Origin: Phoronis australis | Taxonomy: Eukaryota; Phoronida; Phoronidae | Reading direction: 5' to 3' | DNA: 64,000 bases | Assembly: GCA_002633005.1 (NCBI GenBank) | Contig: NMRA01000923.1 | Coordinates: forward strand, 34,805-98,804 | Shown here: piece by piece, positions 33,380 through 46,400 of the stretch | Position numbering within the stretch: position 1 is the first letter of the stretch | Layout of the letters: the number at the start of each line of letters is the position of its first letter | Translations under genes and position numbers: made by a program | The notes under the pieces: generated by a model | What the model saw: only the letters and a program-made list of their open reading frames with translations | Databases searched by the model: none | What the model was told of the DNA's origin: nothing

Positions 33380-33785
33380 GTCCCGTCCACACAGCGCCTA
33401 CCCTAGAACAACTTGCACTAGTGCAAGTTATCACAGTTTTAGTGAAGCATCCACGCATACACATATCCGATAACTATGGTAAGACGTAAGTTGTCGCTCT
33501 GAGCATGGCAATGAACGGCTAAAGCGAATACAGGGCGCAAATAAGACCACTCTGTATGTAACCGCAGCTAATTACTTCCGCCATGCCCCAGGTTTGCAAC
33601 CACAAAGGAATTAGAAGTGGCACAATTTACCCTAGAAAAAGTTACCTCAATAAGGTGGAGTAAAATGTCAGAAGTGGGGTAAGTTGCACTAGACTAGCGT
33701 CCAGACAGCACGCAAACCTAGCGACAGACAACTCGCTCCAGGAGCAACCTGTTCTTGGGTATAGTCTGTGTGTGGAGGGCACTAT
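33380..33785. mobile_element. Dispersed repeat sharing ends with 25.1-25.4 kb
   Basis: It has GCGCCTACCCTAGAACAACT, GTGCAAGTTATCAC, then GCGTCCAGACAGCACGCAAA and ACAACTCGCTCCAGGAGCAA in the order of the 25-kb copy. A fragment related to the right end (GACAACTCATTCTAGGAGTA) recurs near 57.76 kb. Confidence 0.5.
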
Positions 33786-35341
33786 AGATTCGTTCATGTT
33801 GTATACTGTGCAGTGTTGATATGTAGCACCTATCCATATTTACTATCAGGGTGTCAGGTTTATTTATTTACTTAAGTAGTTGATATCATACATCAGTCTT
33901 TCAAAGTAAGTCCAGTGTATGCATAGTGCATAATAATTACCTACTTATATCTTCTATTGCTTAGTTGTATTGTACTATATTGTATTGTATCCTATTGTAT
34001 TGCACATTAGGGTGGTCCTCAGTGAAGTGGCTTTTGCTTTTAGGTCCTTTTCCCTTCAGTTAACTTTGGCTACTACTGAAACTTCAATGTTAACTAATTC
34101 GGAGTTAAAGTTCAGCAAAACTATCACAAGGCAGCACTAACATGACCTTTGCTGTTTTTGACAGTGCTTGCCATCAAAAATAGCAAAGACCTCTCCCTTT
34201 CTCCAGATGGAAACTAGAACATCACCTCCAAAAGGCAGCCAATGGTTGCCACATTGGGATGATGACGATACACAAGAAAATAACATATTGAAGAATTTGA
34301 CTCTTGAGCAGGCTTAAGTGCATGGAATGGTGGGAACGCGTTTTGCGTAAATTACATGTTCAGTGATTTTTTTAAAGTAGAGAATCCAGCGAATACCTGG
34401 ATAAATTGAAACAGAATGCTTAAACCGGCAAAATAATAATTATTAGCACAAACTATTACCAAATACTAACCAGTCACTGCCTACCGTTCGCAAACGTAGG
34501 CAGTGACCCCTGGTGATAACTCCGATGGCATCGAAGTTAAGTGTTTCCAATATAGCAAAGCCTCCACTTTGCTGTTAAATTCATCTCTTTACTTGTACAA
34601 GTAATTTTCATTCAAGACCGAAGCTAAGTGTTAAGTGACATTTGAATTGGAGGTACGTGTGACCTTAACAGCACTTGCAAGCATGATTTGACAACTTTCA
34701 AGATTATTTCAAACAACACTGAATTGTTTTGAGAAGTCACACATGTCTGAAGAAGAAAACATCCAAGTGAAGTTTCTGGCTCACACCCAGCAGACGACAC
34801 CAGGCGTACCTTCAGTAACGCTAGGATCTACGTTAGGACCTAGCTAAAATCTAGCCTACGTCACGTGTTCTCAGTTAAAATATACCGCAAAATTGCACGT
34901 GATCTCGCGAAGTCTTGCTTTTTAGCGAGGTCCTAGCATTACTGAACGGGAGGCAGGTTTAAAGTATCATTTCACATTACAATGGGAATTTATAAAGCAA
35001 CTGACTTCACAATAAGGGAGAAAATGAAGAGAACGTGTCACACTACAGATAACAGAGTTTTATTTCAATATTCAGGATTTTGACTCCACTATCAAGCAAA
35101 CAAAATTCCAGAATGCAAACACACCAGCCGTGTACTCAGGGTAAATAAATCTATTAGAAAGGTATACCTAGAGGTCATAAGCTGAATGAAATGATAATGA
35201 ACAAGTGAAGTCAGGTGTACAAGGATTACTGTTAAAAAGGTGGAAACCACTGCAGACGAGAGTACCTTTGGTACACCTCATTTCATGATCAAAGCATTCC
35301 ATCTTACAATGGAAACATATGACAAAATACCAAAGCAGTAT

Positions 35342-35600
35342 CAATCAACCAATAGTTCATGGACTACACCCTCAAGTGAGAGTAGTCTCAATCACCCAAT
35401 AGTTCATGGACTACACCCTCAAGTGAGAGTAGTCTCAATCAACCAATATTTCATGGACTACATCCTCAAGTGAGAGTAGTCTCAATCAACCAATAGTTCA
35501 TGGACTACATCCTCAAGTGAGAGTAGTCTCAATCAACCAATAGTTCATGGACTACATCCTCAAGTGAGAGTAGTCTCAATCAACCAATAGTTCATGGAGA
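35342..35600. repeat. Minisatellite of 47-bp units with internal hairpin
   Basis: Five full units and one partial unit of CAATCAACCAATAGTTCATG, then GACTACACCCTCAAGTGAGAG and TAGTCT. Within each unit GACTAC-CTCA pairs with TGAG-GTAGTC, so the array can form a series of stem-loops. It lies about 0.25 kb below the LDLa 2 donor. Confidence 0.93.
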
Positions 35601-35852
35601 GTAGAAACTTTGACTCAGGTACTATTGACTATGTTTATTCTTACCATTAGTACCACCAGAAATACCTTCCCTTCAGCATCATCAAAAAGCAATGCAAAAT
35701 TGCTCCAATCGTAACTAATATTTCTCAAGTTTATTATTACATCAATTGGGGCATCTTACCACGTGTCAAAGAAATTACCAACATATTCTTGTAAAACATC
35801 CACTGGGTGTGCAAGATACTGCTTCATTTTTACTCAATAAATATGTACTCAC

Positions 35853-35999
35853 TGGTTGCCGTACTTGCGCAGTTGAGCTCATCCGAACCATCGGTGCAAT
35901 CTTTATTTCCATCACACATCCACGAACCAACAATACACTGACCACTGGCACACTCAAACTGATTCGCAGCACACGGCCTGGCTGTTACCTTAGGTGGCT
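35853..35999 (-). CDS. HSPG2: Perlecan exon: LDLa repeat 2
   Basis: LDLa module with an EPPKVTARP hinge, phase 1 at both ends. The core is [13 protein letters not shown], then [13 protein letters not shown] and TDGSDELNC, with all calcium ligands and the aromatic before CDG. It is most similar to repeat 1 (QCIVGxWxCDG), so the two are probably sister duplicates. The donor GTGAGTAC opens the 16-kb interval containing the membrane and integrin-type blocks; the exon ends in A, so the next codon depends on which exon follows. Confidence 0.93.
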
Positions 36000-38060
36000 C
36001 TGTGGTGACAAGCAACAATACAGGAATGTAGAGTAACCGTAGCAACTCCATGGCAACCAAAGAAGGAATAAAACTCAAGAAGGCAATTTCATTGAAACTA
36101 CAGTGAGATCTTCCTAGCCTCTCCCAGTGAAGTTGAGCGGCTGTCTTAACACCACTCAGACAACTGGACAGATTTTTGCCAGCCCAGCTCCGTTTTTTTA
36201 TGCAAGGAAAACAGTCAGTGATAATCACTTCCAGTTGCAGGACATTAGAAATTCCAAATGCTAAGAAGCTTATTAGTTTCCAATCCTATGAGTATCACTG
36301 ATGAACTCAAGGCCAGATTGTTGCGTGACCTCACTGATATTTTGCTAGCGTTCCAGCAAAAATATCCAGGTGAACACTGCTGTAGATTATCAATGGACAA
36401 CCAGCTTAGAACCTAGGCTTTTTAGTGAGGCATCACTTGACACAGGGTCATGGACTGGAGCTGGTGATAGGTGGCGACTTCACTCATCAGACCTGTCACA
36501 GCCACTTGAGACTGACCAATGAAAACAAACACATTGTTTTGGGGCAGCCCTATTGGACCAAAAAGGGTTAAGGATCCCAGCAAAAACTAGATACCAGCAG
36601 TATAAAGAGTTATTTGCATTTAAATACAACCAAAACAAATATACAATGAGAGAATAGCATTACCAGACATGCCTGTTGAACAATATAAGAAACACTATCA
36701 TCACCCCAAATCCCGTGTCAGTGACAAAAACAATTTTGTTATTGGTGAATTGAATCAATTATTACTAATTTATTCATTATTACTAATTTCTTTACCAGAA
36801 AGAGTTTGACTGAAAAAAAACAAAATCACGTGAAATCCTTCGCTTATTTCAAAACAAAATAATCGTCATTTCCAAAGGCAGATTGCCTAGCTACAAACGC
36901 TGGAGACTTACCCTAGTTTTGTGACATCTACACTGCACAAAACACGCTAATTTTCAGACTTATACTCATTAGGTCACGTGGTGTGGCCAACAGATGGCGT
37001 GCTGGCAAGACTTAAATGTTTGCAAGCTAATTAGAAGTTAAAAGCTTTTTATTTGCCAAGAATTTTGACAAAATAAATGTTTTATCATCGCTCATATTGA
37101 GTGCTAAATAGGACAAGAACTACGGTGGGGCAAATGGTTTTAAAAAACAACAACATGTACCTTAACTCTCTACAAAAATACATACAACAACCAGGTATTT
37201 TCATAGTCTAAAAACAAACACCGATCAACTGCTGTTTTTTCGTTGCTGACACACAAAAACGACAGAAGTCAAACAATATTTTAACTATCTCAGCATGTAT
37301 TATTCATTTTTACAAAACGGACAACAAGAAGCACCATCATGCAAGACAATTTCAAACATTTGTCCTTTTAAGAAAAAAGCTTTTAAAACATAGCGCAACT
37401 TTTTTGAACACTGCTCAAAGGCTTTTTAAACACAGATTAGTTCCAAGCTTAAATACAAGTGGAGCCCCCTCCTACCACTCCAATCTACACATTTTAATTT
37501 ATCGTATACGATGCGGATTGTTGTGCACAACTTTGTATGTGACTTAGGTAACAGTCATGTCAAATCACATAATTACGGTAAAAAGTCTCCAGTTTCGGAA
37601 ATCTCTAAAATTTGAAACATGAAAATTCAAGCAAACATAAATTTTCTAGATTCTGAGGTTTGGCACATATTTCATTTTGGTATACCTCAAATTTCTCAAT
37701 TTTCGGACACTGCATTTTTGTATCTTGGCAGTTCACAAAGTTGTCACTAATAGCTGCCAATGCAACCCTTTATGCACATTAACAGTTACTAACATCAAGT
37801 TCAATGATTGTTTGTTAATGATCATAACTCTTGGATTTGGGATGACAAATATTGCCTATTTCTAAAACATGCTACAAGTTCTAACCTCGAGCAAATTACT
37901 CTTTTAACTGTCCCAAACCGGAGAATTTTTAACCGCACTGAAGAAAGTCTTGAACAAAATTAAAAATTACACAAAAAATCATAGAGTGTAAAAGTAGCTT
38001 AAGAACACTCAAGGGGTCTACACAGAGCACCACAGATCAATTTATAACTTGGCTACTCAC
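36000..38060. other. Intron between LDLa 1 and 2
   Basis: About 2 kb of AT-rich sequence. I see no exon, RNA gene or clear repeat. Confidence 0.55.
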
Positions 38061-38204
38061 CTGTTGACGTAGCACAGTTCTCTTCATCTGACCTGTCTCT
38101 GCAGTCCACAGCTCCATCGCACTTCCACTCGCCGACAATACATTGACCATTATTACACCGGAACTCATCACTAGCACAGACACTGGGTATTACAACAGGA
38201 GGCT
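38061..38204 (-). CDS. HSPG2: Perlecan exon: LDLa repeat 1
   Basis: LDLa module following an EPPVVIPSV hinge, phase 1 at both ends. The core is [13 protein letters not shown], then [13 protein letters not shown] and RDRSDEENC. Calcium ligands are intact. It is the first LDLa of domain II, reached from the 170-residue domain exon. The acceptor is TTGTTGTACGTTCCAG and the donor GTGAGTAG. Confidence 0.94.
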
Positions 38205-39929
38205 CTGGAACGTACAACAAAACATAGATGGCGCTGAACAAATGCAACAAACGAAATCATAAGCACAACAGAACATTAAAATATCTCCAATATAAGAAAT
38301 AACATGGTAGACAATATTTCACATTCCTTTTTGATGAAAACGTAGCGTTAAATATAAATTATTTATGGTCTTTCAGTTCAAAGTTCATGCAATTTTGTTT
38401 AGAAATTGTGGACAATCTCAACAATTGTAAGCCGACTTTGAAAACAAGAAAAAAAGAAGTTTTGGTAAGTACTTTTGTTCGAATATGAGAATTCATCTTC
38501 TGTTCACTTGCAGACAAATGATTGCTATTTGAAAAACACTGGTCATGTTGATTAGAAAAAAGTTCGTTTACCTTCAATATTAAACCAGTGATGGTCAACT
38601 TTTTTCTTAACTAGGTGAGAAAGTTCTAAGCTTTTCAATAGCATCAGTTTTCACTAAAAGGTTGATGAAGCTTGAGAATTTGCCAGACATAATCTTAACA
38701 GAAACAAACAAGTAATTAAATTCTAAAAATTTAGAAACTAAAGAAAAGGGATTACTAAATAGTCTACAGTGGAAACTAGTTGTCAATTGAAGCTTGGCTG
38801 TAAGTTTGTGTTAAACCTAAAATACTTGCAGCTAAACCAAAACCATGACTTTTCTCCAAGATTTTATGAATGGTATGAATAACCCCAGGAACTAGACACA
38901 GACAGTGTTACCACTACATCGGCTGATCGGAGCACTTCTTCATTCAAACCAAAATATCTCTTACAGATAATTTAAGACATTGACATCCGAGGTATCGTTT
39001 TCTTGAAACTACCACAGCCAGTACAACCTATCATTAGGACATACCAGTGTAACAGGCCTGTCACCCTGACATGGATGAAAACTGACCTACAGTAATACAT
39101 TTGAGGAATGTTGAAGGAGATTGTTCCAGTTCAATAGCCAAACCTACTATTTTAAGCTTACATCAACTACTTAAAAATACCAACGCATTTCTACAGATAT
39201 AAACATGTTCTCTTAAAATCTATTTAACAGACTAAGCTTAAAATGTCTTCTGAAGCACAGAACAAAGTCTTTAGAAATTACAAATGATAATCTATAAGTT
39301 AATGTTTAAGAAAACATTCACATTATCACTTAACTCAAATGCCTATAACACTTACGTAGGTTACAAAATTGAACATTTTTACAGGTAAATAATTGACAAA
39401 TATGTTAATATTCACCTGGTTAACAATAAAAATACAAACTATATAAAACTGGCAGTTACAAGTAGCGAATGGTCCATTTACTTATAAATCCGTTTCTACC
39501 TTAAATAATATTAAAATACAGTTATCTAATCACAATTCATCGACTGAATTAGCGCTGTTGAATTAACACAACATGGACTTCCTTGTCAGATAAAATAAAC
39601 AGATTACATCTGAATACTATTTTTGTAATGTGCATTCTAATTGACTAATTTTTGCAATGAATTACACTTTCAATGTCTGGAAGAAAATTTGGCACTCTTC
39701 AATATATAAAAGCCCCTGGCTGCAAAACCGAAACATTTTCCGTTTCCTTTTATAATCTACCACTAGATGGCGCAGCAATGAAATAAGAAATTACAATGTC
39801 TATTCTTTAAACACATCAATTTCAAACACACCTCAGATCTTATTTGCATTTTGGACAAAGGAAGAAGCAAATTACAATTGAAATAATAATGTGATCTTAT
39901 AACCAGTTTAAGACTCCAGTCACTTTTAC
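38205..39929. other. Intron between the 170-residue domain and LDLa 1
   Basis: About 1.7 kb, AT-rich, with no exon or repeat that I can support. Confidence 0.55.
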
Positions 39930-40439
39930 CTGTTGTCATTTCATAGTCTAGTATAGCTTGTAAATCATATGTCCGCATGTCAAAATTTCCACCACTGTAT
40001 TTAAAATTGTACACTTTACTGGCAACCAAGTCATCTTGGAAGTATTCAAGATTGAAGTTCTGAAAGAGTTGGTCATCCGGCACAGCCCCGTCACTCTTCT
40101 GCGTGTAGCTAAGCACACCCGAACTGATGCTTCTTGGGTAATGGACTCCCAGGAAATCTCCCTTCAGCACAGGCAACGCCTCTGACATGGTAACTGAGTG
40201 TATGCCGACGGGAGCTGGTGGAAACTCGATGAGACGCAGCAGCTGATATGTACGATCACCAATGGGCCGCCAAACACCCACGTAAGCACTGCCATCTGCT
40301 GAACCGCGACGATATATGAACCGGAGAATAGATGCATCGCATGGCAATGCGTTATTGATCATCAGGTTACTCCAGTTGTTGCCTAGGCGAGGCAGGTTAC
40401 CGGGGTAACGGCCGATCTCGCCAGGACACGCAGGACCAC
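39930..40439 (-). CDS. HSPG2: Perlecan exon: unnamed 170-residue domain
   Basis: One 510-nt exon, phase 1 at both ends, encodes a whole domain. It opens GGPACPGEIGRYPGNLPRLG, continues NNWSNLMINNALPCDASILR, and includes VGVWRPIGDRTYQLLRLIEF, then GDFLGVHYP. The Gly-rich strands, the VWRP and GD-x-x-G-x-x-Y motifs and the two cysteines recall a beta-rich module I associate from memory with other invertebrate secreted mosaic proteins, but I cannot name it. Vertebrate perlecan has no such domain between SEA and LDLa. Its single-exon phase 1-1 form is typical of exon shuffling. Acceptor CTACGTCTTGCAG and donor GTAAAAGT are good. Confidence 0.85.
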
Positions 40440-43403
40440 CTGCAAGACGTAGATAATGTGCTGAGTCAGCACGTTTGAAGCAGCAGCAGCAACACACTCG
40501 AGGCTGTATTAGCAGGTCTTCACTCACAAAGCAAGGCACAGAAAAGACGGCAGCAGTAATGTGGTTATAAGTCGATCGCAGAAAGCACAGACGCTAGAAC
40601 AGCCGGTCAGGTGATGTCCACAGGTTCAAATTTATCCGTGGCTTGCATGGTTAGGTGGAGGAATATCTCCAAACGAGATGGTGCACAAAGTTTACAATCT
40701 ACTTTTCGGGTTTACAGTTCTGCTACTTCACAAGTTGAAAAGAATCTACGTTTATGATGAACATCAGGTTATGCAGTGAAGTTAATACTACAAGCTCGTA
40801 CATATCTAATTTTCTTGAAACAACAGTGAAGTCAAAAAGTATCACTAAGCTAAGAAATGAGATATTACCTTGTTAAAGAGAAACATTGTTAAAGAGATAT
40901 GTTGCCTAGCTTGACAATACTAGTCACATCCAAAACAAAGGTTTTGATAACAGATTCAAGGTGAGTGTCTGTCTTGAAAAAGGTAAAAGAATACAGAATC
41001 ATCTCAAAGAAAGCTCTTCTAAGCGGTGACATGAGAAAATGAAGGCCACACACATAATAATGGTGCTGCTGTCAATGTCAGGTACATTTTCACTGGTCGC
41101 GTACCAACTGTTATTCAACTTTCTTGCATTGCTATTATGGCCCGTTTGTTGGTATTGAAATGATGAATTTCAATAAACTTAATGCAATGAAAACCGTGAC
41201 CTCTATAGGTCAAATTTGAAAAATACCAGACAGACGAGAAGCATCAAGGGTAAAACAGATTTTTATTTTCAAGAACTCAAAATGAAGCCTTACAAGAATA
41301 TGAACCTACCCGATATATCATATAACTTTTGCAGAACAATTTGTGCAAACAAAACAACAAGCTATAACTCTACATGTACTAAACTGCAATAAGGCCAGAA
41401 AAACAGTGCTAAGTCTCTTTCAAGGGTCCCGGATTTTGAGAACCAGTTTGACGCTCGTTATTCACTGGAGAAAACTGGTTCTCAAAACGAGGGGACCCCT
41501 ACAAGTGACTACTAGAAAACCAATACGACAGTAGTTAAAATCTCAACAGAGAAAATCACAATGTGCATTGGTGTCACAAATGAACCACAGAAGATCATGA
41601 ATAGTATGTCACTTACTTAAGTGGCCAACTTATGGACCTCTGTTATAGTTCACAAAAGAAGATCTAATACCCTGTTCACATCAAAGCAGTTACAACTGAT
41701 TTACAGTTTTAACTTTCTAGTCTGAACACTTCAAAACCGGTTGTAACTGTAGTGCGGTTATAACCTTCCGCGAGGGTGGTTTAGCGAGAGGTTATAACCA
41801 TTGTAATTGTTTGAACACAGCCGTTTCAAAAGTCACACTTCAGAAGGTGGCGCTGCTGTCGAATCTAACTGGAAACAACGGCACAACAAGCACTAACTGG
41901 GGTAAATCAGAAAGCAATAGCACTGACGACCAGCGACTAAAACCATGAACTAGAGTTACAACACTTTGAAATGTGAGTGTGTAGGGTATAATGAAATGTG
42001 AGTGTGTACGGTAATTATTACAATTATAGAAAGAGTTACAATATTTTTAGTTGGTCTGAACACAACTCAACTTTACTATTGACAAAGACCCTTGTTGCGG
42101 TATTATACTAATCCAATGGAATTGTTCAATTTTAAAAACAAATCCACAGTAATTGACCTTAGGCTTATCACCAGAAACACAAGGCTCACATTATAAAGTA
42201 CAGTAATTCTCCACTTGACTTTGCACAAAAACAATTGCCAAAATGTTTTTTTAATTTTTTAGCAGATGCTTACCTTTTTTTGCAAATAATGGGAAATTTA
42301 ACAAATGTTGTTTCATGACATCTAAATACTGCAAACCATGCTAACAATAAAATAAAATATTTGTATTCTTTATTTTTGAGAAGAAATTTGGCAAAATAGA
42401 ATTTCACAAGTCTGACCACATTGTGTGCTAAATAAGTGACGAATTACTGTTAACTATAAGATATTTTCCAAGAATTTATGGACCCAGACAGAAAGCAATA
42501 AAAGAGGGCCTAATGGACAACAGGTGTCATAGATGTCTATGTTCAAGAAAGGATGAACAGGAGTAACAAGATAGGAATTAGAAAGGATGTGAGCTCAGTG
42601 ACTAAAATATTAGGGAACTGATGAACGGGAAGGGAAGAAGAGAAAACGTTGAAGTCGCAAGAACAAAACCAAATGTACGTTAAGGTTTGATGAAAAATGG
42701 CAACTTGAAATATGAAGTAGTGGAAACAAAGATTGAGGTTTTTCTACAATAGCGCTGCATGTTGTTTTAATTGCCACGTGCCTTTAAAACAGTGGCCAAA
42801 TTTGGAGTAAAATTTTTAAAGTTAAGAAATGTTGCTTAAAATCATAAACAGGTTCTAGTAACATTGAAATGGTTATGTTGGATTTCTATTGGAGTTCGTA
42901 CTGAAGAAAGGAACTAAAAGACAGAACAAACATTTTTAAGAGAAAAAGGAACAAACATGAAGACTTAACATATGTTAGTTACAACCACACCTACGTCTAT
43001 TAAACTCTCTCAGTTAGGTTTGTTAATACACACCTCAACATTAACAACTAATGACAACACTAAGTGTTGGATGTTAAACATTGTTGACAAAACTGACAAA
43101 GTTGACACTAGGTGGCGACACATAACAGCACCATGTGAATCATGCTGCCTCTGAATCATGTCATATGTTTGTTTTGTGACCCATGTATGTGAGGAAAGCA
43201 TCAAAGGGAGTTCTCTTTCCCCAATTCTACAAAACTTTGCCTATTCACACTCAAAGAAACTATTCTCGGATGAAGATTAAATGATTAAAGCATTATTCAG
43301 AAGTGATAAGAAACAGAAAAATGCATGGATTCACAGGATAGTCCATGGTAAGGTAGCATTTCAGGAGCTTCGACACTGCGGTGACGAACTGGGCAATACT
43401 TAC
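40440..43403. other. Intron with palindromic element copy 2
   Basis: It holds the palindromic element near 41.46 kb and a GGTTATAACC foldback near 41.75-41.81 kb. Otherwise no exon or RNA gene is seen. Confidence 0.55.
41412..41512. mobile_element. Palindromic 90-bp element, copy 2 (inverted)
   Basis: TTTTGAGAACCAGTTTGACG, then a CTCGTTATTCACTGGAGAAA centre and ACTGGTTCTCAAAACGAGGG, with outer AGGGTCCC and GGGACCCC. The centre is in the opposite orientation to copy 1. Confidence 0.75.
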
Positions 43404-43433
43404 CAGACACTACACTAGGTGTCACCCCGGTAT
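43404..43433 (-). CDS. HSPG2: Perlecan 30-nt linker micro-exon
   Basis: A 30-nt exon between a strong acceptor (CGTTTCTTTTCACGCTCAG) and a consensus donor (GTAAGTATT). With the G supplied by the SEA exon it reads DTGVTPSVVS, and its phase 1-1 form keeps frame with the 170-residue domain exon. The Thr, Ser and Pro content suits an O-glycosylated spacer after the SEA domain. Because it is symmetrical, it could be skipped without a frame change. The homology evidence is nil; the call rests on the splice sites and frame. Confidence 0.6.
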
Positions 43434-46400
43434 CTGAGCGTGAAAAGAAACGATATCAATGACACTGGTCGGCTGTGCAAGCTAGCGGAAATGCTGTCAC
43501 ACAGCGGTTAAGCCAGGGTTACTGACAGTTGTGAGCTCACACCAAATGGCAGGTTATTCAATTAACATTAAGTACGAAAATCGATCCAGTCAATGAAATA
43601 TAACATTAGCCTAAAGTGTGCTCAAAAAAGTTATGAAAAATACAAAATCGGAAAACAGGTAGAGCATGAATTGGCCAGGCACATTCCTACACGTCTTCAG
43701 TTTCAAAATTTATAACCTCGATTAAGCAACTATCATGCAGAGACAAATTACACAGACACACATTACACAGAGCCGCATCAATAGAATAAAAACTGCAGAG
43801 GCAATTCTAACATTAAACATTTCGTGCTCTGCTAGAAAGTATGAGACTTTATAGTATGCTACTGGTAGCTAGCAGTATTGAGTGACACAACCACTTGGTA
43901 AACCATAAAATCACTGGCACATATCTTAGTAATATCGAACCATTCGGTGAACCATAAAATCACTAGCACATATCTTAGTAATATCAACCATGCGGTGAAC
44001 CATAAAATCACTAGCACATATCTTAGTAATATAGTGCTTACTTACTACTTGAACTCCAGCTAAATTAGTTCTTATGAGAGTCAACATTGTTCAATGCTCA
44101 ACTGAAAGATATTGTCCTTAAAAATGGAACCAGTACCCACTCATACAGGGTCAGACGTGACAGAAATATTGGCAAATTATTTCAGCGAAAACGGTGTCAT
44201 TCGTCACTTCATTCGCTGGGCTATAAAAACACCTCAATCAACTCGCACAGGTTTAACTATTTGACAAGTTATGTATATTCTACACACAGGTAGGTGCATT
44301 TGTCAACCTGCAGATGGAATGTACATCATCCTACTCTAACTCAGTCAATGCCCAATAGATGTCGTTACACACTTGCCATGTTGTGACCTCTTGTTGACAA
44401 CACTGTGGTAAGTGAGCCACAATAGCATGGCTTCAACCCCAGGCTCAGCCATGAATCCAAAAAGGAAAATTGTGACTACACACATTAAGGATTCTTGAAT
44501 CCACATTTTAAATAGTTGAACACTCTCCCTGGTTCAAGAAATTTAAAACGGAAGAAAACGATAATCATCACACATATCCACTTGTTGATTCCCATGTTTC
44601 TCGCAAACTGTAAGTTTTCAAATCAGTAACAGAGTTTTCTCGGTTATTTCTTGACGCCTGACCATTTTTGTTTTCACCTGAGGTGTCCTAACGGACTTTC
44701 GGAGAACTCAAGTTGTATTATTACGTACACTATTTCTTAGTTGGCTATTCAGTTCAATATGACTAATGGGAAGTGTCGCTTGAAAAACTTGATTATGAAA
44801 CGGCAAAATTCTCATAAAAGATCTTTTTTGGACTGTTTGGAATTGCAAAGTTTCAATGCATGACACAGTGAGCGCAAGTGCTTTGAAAAAACACATCTAC
44901 AGACTCATTAAGGCAGAACTTGTTGGATTGTCCGTGTGCCTGTTTGTTGCTTGTTGTTGCTGCCCAAGGGACATGTGTCCAAACTGTGACAGCATATTTA
45001 TGTGTCTTGTGGCTATTCAGTGTTTACATGTGTGTGTCATAGGGAAGATAGTATTTATAAATATGCATTGACAGAGAATGTCTGATCTTGTTCAGATAGG
45101 AATGTTTGAAGCAAGTAAAACAGTCTGTGAAATGCCTTAGTTTAAAGGGGAATGCAACCGATTTTTATGTTTTTGTGTATGTTTTTGCTTGTTATTTTTT
45201 GACGTTTGGTTTAATAATACCTATAACCGTTATCTTGCCCGTTATCTTGGGGATATATTTTCCCTGTTAATTGCTTTTTCCCTAGTGTGTCTTACCATCA
45301 ATGGATCAGTAGCAAGGGATGTGAACAGCCAAGCTCTACACTAACGCCCAAACATCAAACACAATGTTCCACTTGCTCTAGAACAATGTCTGAGTCAGTT
45401 ATTTGTGTTTGCTCAATGGAGGTGAATGGAAACCAAGATGTGGGGGGCGGGTCTTTTGTTGGAACCTTTATGTCATTTTCTTTTCATGGATAGTAAGTAC
45501 CTGCTAAGGCAACACTAATTAACAAGGGAAAATTCTCCCTAAGGCAACCAAGGACCTTTATTACTAAAAGTAATATCAAAAACAGTAGCTTACCCTTAAA
45601 GCAGAAAAAGTTTGTGATAACTGCTATGTACCAAAATCACTAAGATTTCTTCAGCACGAAACTGTAATCCATGAAAGCAAATTTCTGAGGCAATCTTAGT
45701 TTCATTCTAGTTTTCACTTTTGAGGAGATCTTTTTAACAGTTTCTCTTGTGTCCTACCCTCACAAAAAATCATATTGACAAAAATTACCCAATCAATGAC
45801 AAGATCATCACAGAGATAATGTCCACCAACCCAATCTACAGTAGATCACCATTTCCTTGACTCTTTTTCTCAAATCTTACGACTGAAGGAGTAATTTACT
45901 CCTACATCCTCCTACTTAATAAATGCACAACAAAACTTGACAAAAGCACAGCGATAAACTGCGTACATTTTAATCATTTCATTTAAGCGTAAATAAATAT
46001 GCTTAATTGGAAAAGGCATTCACTTCGTACTATTCTCCAATGAACCATCCTTATGCTATATAAAATACTTATGGGATGATTATAAAATAACTTTAAAATG
46101 AATGGCTGTTTTGGTCAAGAAGCAGACATACCAGTTGCACCCAACACAAGCAGTCACATTCCACATCAAAATTTGATGACCTTTCCATTTGCTCAAAAAT
46201 CCTGGCCCAAAAATGCTATCGCTACTGAAGGAGGGGGTGGCCACTAACTGGGTGAATATTCTGCTTAAATGATAATTTCAACTTGAACAGGATGCTTTTT
46301 GCACTATTTTAAGACTCTGCAGGCAGGGTGGTACTTCTCCTGGGTTCTTTTTCACACAAGCACTCTTCAGATATCAGATCAGTTGGTCTTGGCCTTTAAA

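Larger units (their letters stand above)
33074..35852. other. Interval below LDLa 2
   Basis: It contains the second copy of the dispersed repeat shared with 25.1 kb (about 33.38-33.78 kb) and the 47-bp hairpin minisatellite at 35.34 kb. I see no exon, promoter or signal-peptide frame on either strand. Confidence 0.5.
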
